The position numbers and the translations under genes are program-made. This document shows, piece after piece, positions 1 to 7,626 of a stretch of 64,000 nt of DNA. Under the pieces are notes generated by a model. The model saw only the letters and a program-made list of their open reading frames with translations, ran no database searches and was not told the origin of the DNA. Where the stretch lies: assembly GCA_020850355.1 (NCBI GenBank), contig JADZEX010000041.1, positions 124,001 to 188,000 on the forward strand, given 5' to 3'. Position 1 is the stretch's first letter; every line of letters begins with the position of its first letter. The DNA is from Fimbriimonadaceae bacterium. Its GTDB lineage: Bacteria > Armatimonadota > UBA10988.

Positions 1-219
1 GCCGGGCAGTTGAGCGGCATCCTCAGCCACATCGTGCAGTTGCAGGAGCTGGACGTCACCGACATCGCCCCGACCGCGATGGCCGTCGAGGCGGGCGGCA
101 ACGTCGTGCGCGCCGACGTCCCGACGGCGTCGGCGCCGCAGGATGAGGTGCTCGCCAACGCCGCCGACATCGAGGACGGCTCCTTCCGCGTCCGCGCCAT
201 TCTCGAGGAATCCGCATGA
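1..219 (+). CDS. gatC: GatC subunit of Asp/Glu-tRNA amidotransferase (5' truncated)
   Basis: This is the C-terminal part of GatC, the small scaffold subunit that stabilises GatA in the GatCAB complex. That complex converts misacylated Glu-tRNA(Gln) or Asp-tRNA(Asn) to Gln-tRNA or Asn-tRNA. The frame is open from the first base, so the true start lies outside the window. The visible part has the GatC pattern of a helix ending LSHIVQLQELDVTDIAPT, an acidic and alanine-rich linker with the DVPTASAP segment, and a short tail (FRVRAILEES) that wraps GatA. The stop overlaps the gatA start as ATGA, so the two are translationally coupled. The assignment rests on this pattern plus the neighbouring gatA and gatB. 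Confidence 0.9.
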   Translation, partial: AGQLSGILSHIVQLQELDVTDIAPTAMAVEAGGNVVRADVPTASAPQDEVLANAADIEDGSFRVRAILEESA

Positions 220-1703
220 GCGAGATGTACGAGCTGACCATTGAGCAGGCGGCCATCGCGCTGCGCGTCGGCGCCATCAGCAGCGTCGAGCTGACCCAGG
301 CCGTGCTCGACCGCCTGGCGGCGACCGAGCCGGCCGTGGCGGCGTTCATCGAGCCGACGCCCGAGGTTGCCCTGGCCGGCGCGGCGGCGGCCGACGCGCG
401 ACTTCGGGCCGGCGACGCGCCGCTGCTCTGCGGCATCCCCGGCGCGCTCAAGGACCTGATCGCCACCCGCGGCATCCAGACCACCGCGGGGTCGCAGATG
501 CTGAAGGGCTACCGCCCCATCTACGATGCGCACGTCACCCAGCGTCTGATCGACGCGGGCTACGTTTTGGTCGGTAAGACCAACCTCGACGAGTTTGCGA
601 TGGGTTCCTCGACCGAGACCTCGTCGTACCAGACGACCCGCAATCCGTTCTGTCCCGATTGCGTGCCGGGCGGCTCGTCGGGCGGCTCCGCGGCCTGCGT
701 CGCGGCGGGCTCGGCGTTCTTCAGTCTGGGCACCGACACCGGCGGCAGCATCCGGCAGCCGGCCAGCCTGTGCGGGGTCGTCGGCATGAAGCCGACCTAC
801 GGCCGGGTCAGCCGCTGGGGCGTCATTGCGATGGCCAGCAGCCTCGACCAGGTCGGCCCGTTCGCGCGCACGGTGAAGGACTGTGCGGCGGTCCTGGAGT
901 GCCTCGCCGGACGCGACGAGCGGGACGCCACCAGTTCGAGCCGTGCCGTGCCCAGCTACCGCGAGGCCTGCGGGCGGGACATCGCCGGGCTCAAGCTGGG
1001 GGTGCCGCGGGAGTACTTCATCGACGGCATGGAGCCCGCTGTCGAGCAGAGCATCCGGGCCGCCGTGGCGCAGCTCGAGGGCCTCGGGGCGACGGCCGTC
1101 GAGATCTCGCTGCCGCACACCTCCTACGCCCTGCCGACCTACTACATCATCATGCCCTGCGAGGTCTCGGCCAACCTGGCGCGCTTCGACGGCATCCGGT
1201 ACGGGGTGCCGCAGCCGGGCGAGACGATGTGGGAAGCCTACGCCAAGACCCGCGGCGCCGGGTTCGGGGCCGAGGTCAAGCGGCGCATTATGCTGGGCAC
1301 CTACGCCCTTTCGGCGGGCTACCACGACGCCTACTACGTCCGGGCGCAGAAGGTCCGGACCTTGATCAAGCAGGACTTCGACCAGGCCTTCGAGCAGGTC
1401 GACGCCATCGTCTGCCCCGCCTCGCCGACCACGGCCTTCCCGTTCGGCGCCAAGATGGACGATCCGATCCAGATGTACCTCTCGGACGTCTTCACCCTGG
1501 CCGCCAGCCTGGCCGGGCTGCCCGGGCTGGTGGTGCCCTGCGGGTTCGACGCCGCCAGCAAGCCGATTGGCCTGCAGTTGATCGCGCCGCACTGGCGTGA
1601 GGAGACGCTCTTCCAGGTAGCCCACGCCTTCGAGCAGAGCACTTCCTGGTCGCAACCCCAGAACCGCCACCGGCTGCGCGTCGGGCAGGGAGGTGCGCAA
1701 TGA
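216..1703 (+). CDS. gatA: Asp/Glu-tRNA(Asn/Gln) amidotransferase subunit A
   Basis: GatA hydrolyses glutamine and supplies ammonia to the GatB kinase/amidase site. The 495-residue product has the family's usual length and an intact amidase signature. The Ser-cisSer-Lys triad is visible as Lys79 (GALKDL), Ser154 in the GGSSGG loop and nucleophile Ser178 in GTDTGGSIRQP. These numbers are the same as those I recall for the Staphylococcus aureus enzyme. The start overlaps the gatC stop by ATGA and the stop overlaps gatB in the same way, so the three subunits are translated in a coupled 1:1:1 arrangement. The gene looks complete. Confidence 0.98.
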   Translation: MSEMYELTIEQAAIALRVGAISSVELTQAVLDRLAATEPAVAAFIEPTPEVALAGAAAADARLRAGDAPLLCGIPGALKDLIATRGIQTTAGSQMLKGYRPIYDAHVTQRLIDAGYVLVGKTNLDEFAMGSSTETSSYQTTRNPFCPDCVPGGSSGGSAACVAAGSAFFSLGTDTGGSIRQPASLCGVVGMKPTYGRVSRWGVIAMASSLDQVGPFARTVKDCAAVLECLAGRDERDATSSSRAVPSYREACGRDIAGLKLGVPREYFIDGMEPAVEQSIRAAVAQLEGLGATAVEISLPHTSYALPTYYIIMPCEVSANLARFDGIRYGVPQPGETMWEAYAKTRGAGFGAEVKRRIMLGTYALSAGYHDAYYVRAQKVRTLIKQDFDQAFEQVDAIVCPASPTTAFPFGAKMDDPIQMYLSDVFTLAASLAGLPGLVVPCGFDAASKPIGLQLIAPHWREETLFQVAHAFEQSTSWSQPQNRHRLRVGQGGAQ

Positions 1704-3157
1704 GCGAGTGGTTGACCGTGATCGGCATCGAGGTCCACACGCAGCTCCTGACCCGCAGCAAGATGTTCTGCTCCTGCGACAACAACTACGCCGGCGACGA
1801 GCCGAACACGCACGTCTGCCCGGTCTGCCTGGGCGCACCGGGGATGCTGCCGACGGTCAACGCGCAGGCCCTCGAGTACGGCATCATGGCCGCGCTGGCG
1901 CTCGACTGCAGCGTGCCGGAGTTCAGTTGGTTCGAGCGCAAGAACTACCCCTACCCCGACCTCGTGAAGGGGTTCCAGCTCACCCAGTACGCCTACCCGA
2001 TCGGCGCGCATGGGAAGGTCGACCTCGAGACCGACCACGGTCCGCGGCGGATCGGCGTGCGGCGGGTCCACCTCGAAGAAGACACCGCCAAGAACACCCA
2101 CGTCACGGTCGCTGGCGAGAGCTACAGCCTGGTCGACTGCAACCGCGCGGGCGTGCCGTTGATGGAGATCGTCACCGAACCCGACGCCCGCAGCTCTGAA
2201 GAAGCGGTCGCCTACCTCAAGAAGCTGCGCGACGTGCTGGTCTTCTTGGGCATCGCCTCGGGCAAGATGGAAGAGGGCGCGATGCGGCTGGAGGCCAACA
2301 TCAGCGTCCGAACGCCCGCCGAGGCCGCCGCTGGCGTGTTGCGCAAGCGCTGCGAGGTCAAGAACCTCAACAGCTTCGAGAACGTCCGCGCCGCGCTGGA
2401 GTACGAACGGGAGCGGCAGATTGCCGCCTACGAGGCCGGCGAGGAGATCCAGCAGGCGACGCTCGGTTGGGACTCGGCGGCCGGCCGGACGGTCTACCAG
2501 CGCTCCAAGGAAGAGGCCCAGGACTACCGCTACTTCCCCGAGCCGGACCTGCCGCCGCTGCGTTTCACCGCCGCCGATGTCGACGCGGTGCGGGCCAAAC
2601 TGCCCGAACTGCGGCCGGCCATCATCGCGCGCTACGAGGCGCTGGGGCTGGACCGCTACCGCGCTGAGCTGCTCAGCCAGACCCGCGCCTTGGCGACCTA
2701 CTTCGAGACCGCGCTGGCCGGCGGCGGCAAGGTCGAACGGGTGGCCAACCTGCTGCTGGGCGACCTCCTGGCGCAGGTCAACGAGCGGCAGATCAACCTC
2801 GAAGAGACCACCGCCCTGCCGGCGGCCGGCGAGCTCGGCCGGCTGGCGCAGCAGTGGGAGGCCGGTGAGGTGACCGGCCCGCAGGTCAAGCAGTTGCTGC
2901 CCCGGCTGTTCGAAACCGGCGAGACCGTCGACGCGGCGAAAGCGGCGCTCGGCATCCGCGTGGTCGGCGGCGCCGACGAGCTGTTGCCGATCATCGAGGC
3001 GGTGCTGGCTGCCAACGCCGCTGCCGTCGCCAAGGTCAAGGCCGGCGAGCAGAAGGTGATGGGCTTCCTGGTCGGTCAGGTGATGAAGGCCACCAAGGGC
3101 CAGGGCGCGCCGGGCGAGGTCAACCGCCTGCTGGCCGAGGTGCTGGCCCGCGACTGA
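1700..3157 (+). CDS. gatB: Asp/Glu-tRNA(Asn/Gln) amidotransferase subunit B
   Basis: GatB phosphorylates the misacylated side chain on the tRNA and exchanges it for ammonia delivered from GatA. The 485-residue product starts with the conserved GIEVHTQLLT strand. It carries the zinc-site cysteines Cys24, Cys26, Cys40 and Cys43 (CSCDN...CPVC), the KNYPYPDLVKGFQLTQY segment and the VPLMEIVTEPD motif, and ends in the helical YqeY-like tRNA-binding tail. A GGGAGGTG Shine-Dalgarno sequence lies within the end of gatA, just before the start codon. The gene ends one base before a convergent gene on the other strand. Confidence 0.98.
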   Translation: MSEWLTVIGIEVHTQLLTRSKMFCSCDNNYAGDEPNTHVCPVCLGAPGMLPTVNAQALEYGIMAALALDCSVPEFSWFERKNYPYPDLVKGFQLTQYAYPIGAHGKVDLETDHGPRRIGVRRVHLEEDTAKNTHVTVAGESYSLVDCNRAGVPLMEIVTEPDARSSEEAVAYLKKLRDVLVFLGIASGKMEEGAMRLEANISVRTPAEAAAGVLRKRCEVKNLNSFENVRAALEYERERQIAAYEAGEEIQQATLGWDSAAGRTVYQRSKEEAQDYRYFPEPDLPPLRFTAADVDAVRAKLPELRPAIIARYEALGLDRYRAELLSQTRALATYFETALAGGGKVERVANLLLGDLLAQVNERQINLEETTALPAAGELGRLAQQWEAGEVTGPQVKQLLPRLFETGETVDAAKAALGIRVVGGADELLPIIEAVLAANAAAVAKVKAGEQKVMGFLVGQVMKATKGQGAPGEVNRLLAEVLARD

Positions 3158-4969
3158 TCAGTTCTGCGTCACCGAGAGGTAGACCCACGGCGACGCGTCC
3201 AGCGCGCGGCTGGTGCGGCGGTCCCACACGACGGCCCGCGCCCGCAAGGCATAGGCGCCCGGTTGCGGCAGGTCCAACTCGTCGTAGGGCAGGAAGATCG
3301 GCCAGTCGCGGTAGTCGGCGTTGTCGAACGGCGGCGTGAACTCGGCGAAGGCGGCCACCGAACCGTCGCCGGCACGAAACTTGCTGTTGCGGTCCAGCAG
3401 CGGCCGGCCATCGGCGCGTTGCAGGTAGACCGCCAACTGACAGGCCTGCTCCTTCAACCCACTGACGTCGAAGCGCGTCCGCAGCAGCAGCCCGCGGATG
3501 ATCTCGCGACGGACGTTGTGCTCAATCTTGAAGTCGTAGATGGTCGCCGATTCGGCCGGCTCGGTGACATCGAAGGGCTGCGGCGCCGAGGTCGCCAGCA
3601 GCTTGGCGGGCTGCGCCGCCGGGTCGTAGAGCCGCACCACCGCTTCGATGGGGTGCTTCTTTCCCGGTGAGAGGTGCAGCTCCCGCTGCGGCACGAAGAT
3701 TCGCAGGCCCTTCACCACGGCATGGTCGTACTGCGGCGTGAAGTCGGTGGTCGCGGTGACCAGGCCGGCGGCGTCGCCGTAGTGGCCGTTGAGGTCCTTC
3801 AGCCAGGCCCCGCCGCGGAAGCGGAACTGCACCGCGGCCTGCAGGCGACGACCCTTGAAGCCGTGCACCGTGGCGCTCAGATCGGCGCGGAATCCGAACC
3901 GCCAGTCCTCGGTGACGCCCCACTCGAACTGCACCTGATCAATGCTGTCGAGCGCCTCTTGCGGCGCCTCGCGGCTGGCGGCGGTGCCGGTGGAGAGGAC
4001 CAGGAACTTGGCTTCGCCGCGGTTGCCGGCGAGGTCCACGGCAGTCACGTCGACGTCGGTGAAGCCCCGCTCGGCGACGGGGATGGTGGCCTCGAAGAGC
4101 ATCGTGCGGCCGGCGTAACCCAGCCCATCGAGCGCCGGGTCGGTCGCTCGGCGCAACGTGGCGGGGATCCCGTTGACCACCACACCGTTCAGCAGGCGGT
4201 CGTCGGCGACGATGCCGCGGACGGTCAGCGAGCCAACCGCGTCGAGCAGCACCGGCGCGTCGTCGCTGAGCCGCGGCTCAGTCACCAGCAACAACGGTTC
4301 GAGGCGGTCGGGCGAGGCGGTGCCAAACAGCGGTGTGGCCAGGGCGCGCAGCGGCTGGCCGCTGACCACCACCTGCTCCCGCCCGAGCTGCCCGCGGATG
4401 AACTCGCCGAGCTCGCCGGCATCGACCTGCCCGTCGGCATCGGCGTCGGCCAGCAGCCGCTCCAAGCCGAGGGTGGCGGTCGCCAGAAAGCGCTCATGCC
4501 GGCTGGCCAGCAGGCTGGTCGGTCGCGGCGGATTGCGCAGCGCCGGCAGGCTCAGCACGTCGAGCGGCTGCTGGCGGGCGGCCGGCACCAGTCGCAGCAA
4601 GAGCGTGACGGCCCGCGCCTGGCTGGCGGTGAACAACCCGAGCAGCGGATCCAACGGCACGCCCTCGCCGGCGACCAGCAGCTCGGCGGCGGCGCCGCGC
4701 GACTGCGTGGTGCCAGCCAGCACGACCGTCAGGGTGTCGGCCGAGCCGATCTCCGGCAGACCCGGATCGCCCGCCAGGCCCTCCAGGTCGTCGGCCGTGG
4801 TGGCCACCACCACATCGTCCAGCGGCAGGCCCGCGTCGAGGTAACGCTGGCCCCAGGCCGCGGCAACCTGGTGCAGCGGCTTGTCGACCGCGACAATCAC
4901 CACCACTGGCCGTGCCAGCGCCGAACCAGCCGCCAGCAGCACCGCCAGCAGGCCGCACGCGCGAGGCAC
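3158..4969 (-). CDS. Exported protein with EF-hand/dockerin-type calcium loop (unknown function)
   Basis: I do not recognise a named family. The 603-residue product begins with a short cleavable signal peptide (LLAVLLAAGSALA, about residues 7-19). A block containing a clear 12-residue EF-hand loop follows, D175-A-D-A-D-G-Q-V-D-A-G-E186, so calcium binding is likely. Next comes an Ig-like region (about 230-330; VTAVDLAGNRGEAKFLV is a typical beta-strand end) and a beta-rich C-terminal half with two repeat-like segments (YGDAAGLVTATTDFTPQYD and SVAAFAEFTPPFDNADYRD). The start is GTG, preceded by AGGAG at 8 bases. It lies only 2 bases after the stop of the upstream diguanylate cyclase gene, so the two form an operon. 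A surface or periplasmic role is inferred. Confidence 0.7.
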   Translation of the reverse strand: MPRACGLLAVLLAAGSALARPVVVIVAVDKPLHQVAAAWGQRYLDAGLPLDDVVVATTADDLEGLAGDPGLPEIGSADTLTVVLAGTTQSRGAAAELLVAGEGVPLDPLLGLFTASQARAVTLLLRLVPAARQQPLDVLSLPALRNPPRPTSLLASRHERFLATATLGLERLLADADADGQVDAGELGEFIRGQLGREQVVVSGQPLRALATPLFGTASPDRLEPLLLVTEPRLSDDAPVLLDAVGSLTVRGIVADDRLLNGVVVNGIPATLRRATDPALDGLGYAGRTMLFEATIPVAERGFTDVDVTAVDLAGNRGEAKFLVLSTGTAASREAPQEALDSIDQVQFEWGVTEDWRFGFRADLSATVHGFKGRRLQAAVQFRFRGGAWLKDLNGHYGDAAGLVTATTDFTPQYDHAVVKGLRIFVPQRELHLSPGKKHPIEAVVRLYDPAAQPAKLLATSAPQPFDVTEPAESATIYDFKIEHNVRREIIRGLLLRTRFDVSGLKEQACQLAVYLQRADGRPLLDRNSKFRAGDGSVAAFAEFTPPFDNADYRDWPIFLPYDELDLPQPGAYALRARAVVWDRRTSRALDASPWVYLSVTQN

Positions 4970-4971
4970 GG

Positions 4972-5994
4972 TCAGTCTCCTGTCCAGGTGCAGATCCGGT
5001 TGCGGCCACTCTCTTTGGCCTGGTACAAGGCCATGTCGGCCCGCCGCACCAGCTCGCTTTCGTCCACCATGTTTTCCTGATCGATGGCCGCCACCCCGCC
5101 CGAGATGGTCACCCGTAGCGGCTGGTCTTGCCCGCCGAAGGGCGTCGCCTCGCAGAGTGTGCGGATCCGCTCGGCCACCTCGGCCGCCCCACCGAGGTCG
5201 GTGGCCGGTAGAATCGTCACGAACTCCTCACCGCCGTAGCGACAGGGGACATCGATGCTCTGCCGCACGGCCTGCTTCAGGAGCCGCGCCATGTCGCGCA
5301 GCACACGGTCGCCCTGCTGGTGGCCGTAGGTGTCGTTGAACAGCTTGAAGCGGTCGATGTCGGTCATCAACAGCGCAATGGTGCCGCCGTGGCGGCGCAC
5401 CCGTGCCAGCTCCTCGCTGAGCCGGATCTCGAAGAAGCGGCGGACATAGAGCTCGGTCAGCCCGTCGACGGTGGCCAGCTTGAACAGCCGCGCGTTGTCG
5501 AAAGAGACGGCGATCAGCGTGCTGACCACCCGCAGAACCTGCTTGTCGAGCTCGCTGAGCGGGTCGCCGGCGTCGCGCTCGACGGTGGCCAGGGCCGTCA
5601 GGCGGCTCTGGCTCCCGACCAGCGGCAAGCAGAGGCACTCCCGCCCCGGCTCGCCGCCGCTGGTCACCGGCAACGGCAGCCGCTCCTGCCGCAGCACCTC
5701 GAAGACGGTCGCCTGGCGGGACTGGATCACGGTCTCCAGCGCGGTGCCACGGTACGGGATGTGCCGTTCGGGGTCTTCCAGCCCGTAGCGGTCGAGCTGG
5801 CCGGCAACTTCCAAGGTCTCGGCGTCTTCATCGAGTCGCAGCAGCGCCACGCGTTGCCCGCGCGCGAAGTCGGCCAGCACATCGAGGGCTCGGTCGATCA
5901 ACTGGCCGGTGTCGAGCTCGGCGGCCAGCAGGCGCGTGGCGTAGTTGAGGGTCTGCAGAGTGACCTCAAAGTCGACGCCGGTTGGATCGGCCAT
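4972..5994 (-). CDS. GAF-GGDEF diguanylate cyclase
   Basis: This enzyme is predicted to make cyclic di-GMP from two GTP. Residues about 25-165 form a GAF-like sensor domain. The GGDEF domain follows (about 175-340), beginning at ATVDGLTELYVRRFF and containing DIDRFKLFNDTYGHQQGD and the active-site GGEEF at 254-258. The I-site position five residues before GGEEF has Asp248, but Gln replaces the Arg needed for RxxD, so product inhibition is probably absent or altered. I chose ATG at 5994 over an in-frame TTG nine bases upstream. A promoter lies about 32 bases upstream, and the next gene follows after 2 bases. Confidence 0.95.
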   Translation of the reverse strand: MADPTGVDFEVTLQTLNYATRLLAAELDTGQLIDRALDVLADFARGQRVALLRLDEDAETLEVAGQLDRYGLEDPERHIPYRGTALETVIQSRQATVFEVLRQERLPLPVTSGGEPGRECLCLPLVGSQSRLTALATVERDAGDPLSELDKQVLRVVSTLIAVSFDNARLFKLATVDGLTELYVRRFFEIRLSEELARVRRHGGTIALLMTDIDRFKLFNDTYGHQQGDRVLRDMARLLKQAVRQSIDVPCRYGGEEFVTILPATDLGGAAEVAERIRTLCEATPFGGQDQPLRVTISGGVAAIDQENMVDESELVRRADMALYQAKESGRNRICTWTGD

Positions 5995-6025
5995 GCTCCA
6001 CAAACTCCGCGGCCGGGTAGGTCGC

Positions 6026-6055
6026 AGTCTACCACGCCGCCGATGGGCACGTCAA
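6026..6055 (-). promoter_or_regulatory. Sigma70-type promoter for the diguanylate cyclase operon
   Basis: Read on the minus strand: -35 TTGACG, an 18-base spacer and -10 TAGACT. It sits upstream of the diguanylate cyclase start and back to back with the argF promoter. Seen in the sequence only; the transcription start was not determined. Confidence 0.65.
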
Positions 6056-6071
6056 CGGAACAGCGCCGCGC

Positions 6072-6100
6072 TTGACCGCAGCCGACGGCAGTGCTATGCT
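6072..6100 (+). promoter_or_regulatory. Sigma70-type promoter for argF
   Basis: -35 TTGACC, a 17-base spacer and -10 TATGCT lie in the divergent intergenic region. Transcription from about 6107 would give a 44-base leader before the argF start at 6151. It also rules out an in-frame upstream ATG at 6091, which lies inside the promoter. Confidence 0.75.
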
Positions 6101-6150
6101 CCCGCCTTTCTGCCGCGGGGAGGCTGTCAGAGCCCCGCCGGGTGAAGGAC

Positions 6151-7050
6151 ATGAGGATGCCAGGACGGTCGTTTGTGAGTGCCGCCGACTTCAGTCGGAC
6201 GGAGGTGCTGGAGCTGCTGGCCACCGCCAAGGCCCTGAAGGCCGACCCGCGTGGCGCCCGGCCGCTCGACCGTCGAGTGCTGGCGATGATCTTTGAGAAG
6301 CCGTCGCTGCGGACCCGCGTGAGCTTCGAGACCGGCATGGTGCAACTCGGCGGAGCGACCATCAACCTGGCGCCGAGCGACATCAGGATGGGTGCCCGTG
6401 AAGCGGTCGCGGATGTCGCCCGCGTGATGGGCCGGCTGTGCGACGGCATCATGGCGCGGGTCTTCGCCCACGACACCGTGGTGCAGTTGGCCACCCACGC
6501 CGGCGTCCCGGTGATCAACGGGCTCAGCGACCTGGAGCATCCCTGCCAGGCGCTGGCCGATTTCCTCACCATCGACGAGCACAAGGACCTGGCCAGCCAG
6601 CCGGTGGTGGCCTACGTCGGCGATGGCAACAACGTCTGTCACTCGCTGCTGTTGCTCGGCGAGATCCTCGGCCTGGAAGTCCGCGTCGGCTGCCCGCCCG
6701 GCTACGAGCCGGCCGCCGAGATCGTCGCGCGCTGCCCGCGGGCCGCGGTCACCAACGACCCGCGCGCCGCGGTGGCCGGGGCCGATGTGGTCTACACCGA
6801 TGTCTGGGCCTCGATGGGACAGGAAGACAGCGCGGCCGAGCGGCGGCGGCTGTTCCGCGACTACCAGGTCAACGAAGCGCTCTTCGCGCTGGCCGCTCCG
6901 CAGGCGATCTTCTTGCACTGCCTGCCTGCCCACCGCGGCGAGGAGGTCACGGACCAGGTGCTGGACGGTCCGCAGTCGCAGGTGCTGGATCAGGCGGAGA
7001 ATCGGCTGCACGCCCAGAAAGCGGTGCTGGCCACGCTGCTGACGGCGTAG
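6151..7050 (+). CDS. argF: Ornithine carbamoyltransferase
   Basis: Catalyses carbamoyl phosphate + ornithine to citrulline in arginine synthesis. The 299-residue protein has the carbamoyl-phosphate motif SLRTR (52-56, the STRTR equivalent), DLEHPCQALAD (HPCQ at 130-133), the ornithine-side FLHCLPAHRGEEV (HCLP at 256-259) and a normal C-terminal helix. I chose ATG at 6151, preceded by a GTGAAGGA Shine-Dalgarno, because the longer in-frame start overlaps the promoter and adds unconserved sequence. No other arg genes are in the window. The last 104 bases overlap the 3' end of a convergent lipoprotein gene. Confidence 0.96.
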   Translation: MRMPGRSFVSAADFSRTEVLELLATAKALKADPRGARPLDRRVLAMIFEKPSLRTRVSFETGMVQLGGATINLAPSDIRMGAREAVADVARVMGRLCDGIMARVFAHDTVVQLATHAGVPVINGLSDLEHPCQALADFLTIDEHKDLASQPVVAYVGDGNNVCHSLLLLGEILGLEVRVGCPPGYEPAAEIVARCPRAAVTNDPRAAVAGADVVYTDVWASMGQEDSAAERRRLFRDYQVNEALFALAAPQAIFLHCLPAHRGEEVTDQVLDGPQSQVLDQAENRLHAQKAVLATLLTA

Positions 7051-7594
7051 CGTCGCCGGCGGCGGTGGTCGGGCTGGGCTCCCCGGCGCTGCCGGCGGGT
7101 GGCTCCGCTGGCGGCGTCTCGTCGCTGGGCGCGCTGCTGGCCGGGGCTGGCTCCGTGGCCGGCGGCGGGTTGCCGACGGTGATCGTTGGGACCTTCACCG
7201 TCACGAAGTGGAAGTTGCTCAGCGAGACATCGAGGTCGCCCGCGTAGCGTCCCTCCACCGCGCCCAGCAGGTCGATCGTCACGTACGCCTCACCGCCGGC
7301 GGGGACTTCCAGGTTGATGGTCTCGACCAGGTAGTCGCGCAGCTTGGCTTCCGAGACGGCCGGCGGCGAGACCTGCACCAGGGTCAGGCCCTGCAACAGC
7401 GCGGCGCTGAAGTCGAGGTCGGTGACTTTGATCGGCTGTTGCCCGGTGTTCTGCACCAGCAGTTGCAGCCGCGCGATCTGGCCGACCGCCACCTGCGGCG
7501 GTGCCAGCACCTCGGCGCGCAGGCCGGACAACTGCTTCGGAGTGGAGCAGCCGGCCAACAGCAGCAGCAGTCCGCAACACTTGATCAGACGCAT
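6947..7594 (-). CDS. Lipoprotein with proline/alanine-rich tail (unknown function)
   Basis: The 215-residue product starts MRLIKCCGLLLLLAGC. It therefore has a lipoprotein signal with lipobox LAGC and Cys16 as the lipidation site. Residues about 20-135 form a beta-rich Ig-like or CARDB-like domain (LQLLVQNTGQQPIKVTDLD, EVPAGGEAYVTIDLLG). The rest is a low-complexity Pro/Ala/Ser/Thr tail. The frame has no stop until it is 104 bases inside the convergent argF gene, so the tail is partly antisense to argF. This may reflect stop-codon loss. The gene follows the spermidine-synthase-like gene after 32 bases and is probably in its operon. Function unknown. Confidence 0.7.
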   Translation of the reverse strand: MRLIKCCGLLLLLAGCSTPKQLSGLRAEVLAPPQVAVGQIARLQLLVQNTGQQPIKVTDLDFSAALLQGLTLVQVSPPAVSEAKLRDYLVETINLEVPAGGEAYVTIDLLGAVEGRYAGDLDVSLSNFHFVTVKVPTITVGNPPPATEPAPASSAPSDETPPAEPPAGSAGEPSPTTAAGDATPSAAWPAPLSGRAADSPPDPAPATADRPAPGP

Positions 7595-7626
7595 GGCTCT
7601 CACCCTAGCGCTCCCGGCGCTCGGCG

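Noticed and set aside
6091-6150. N-terminal extension of argF from ATG at 6091
   Set aside because: The ATG lies inside the argF promoter (-10 at 6095-6100) and the added residues are unconserved.
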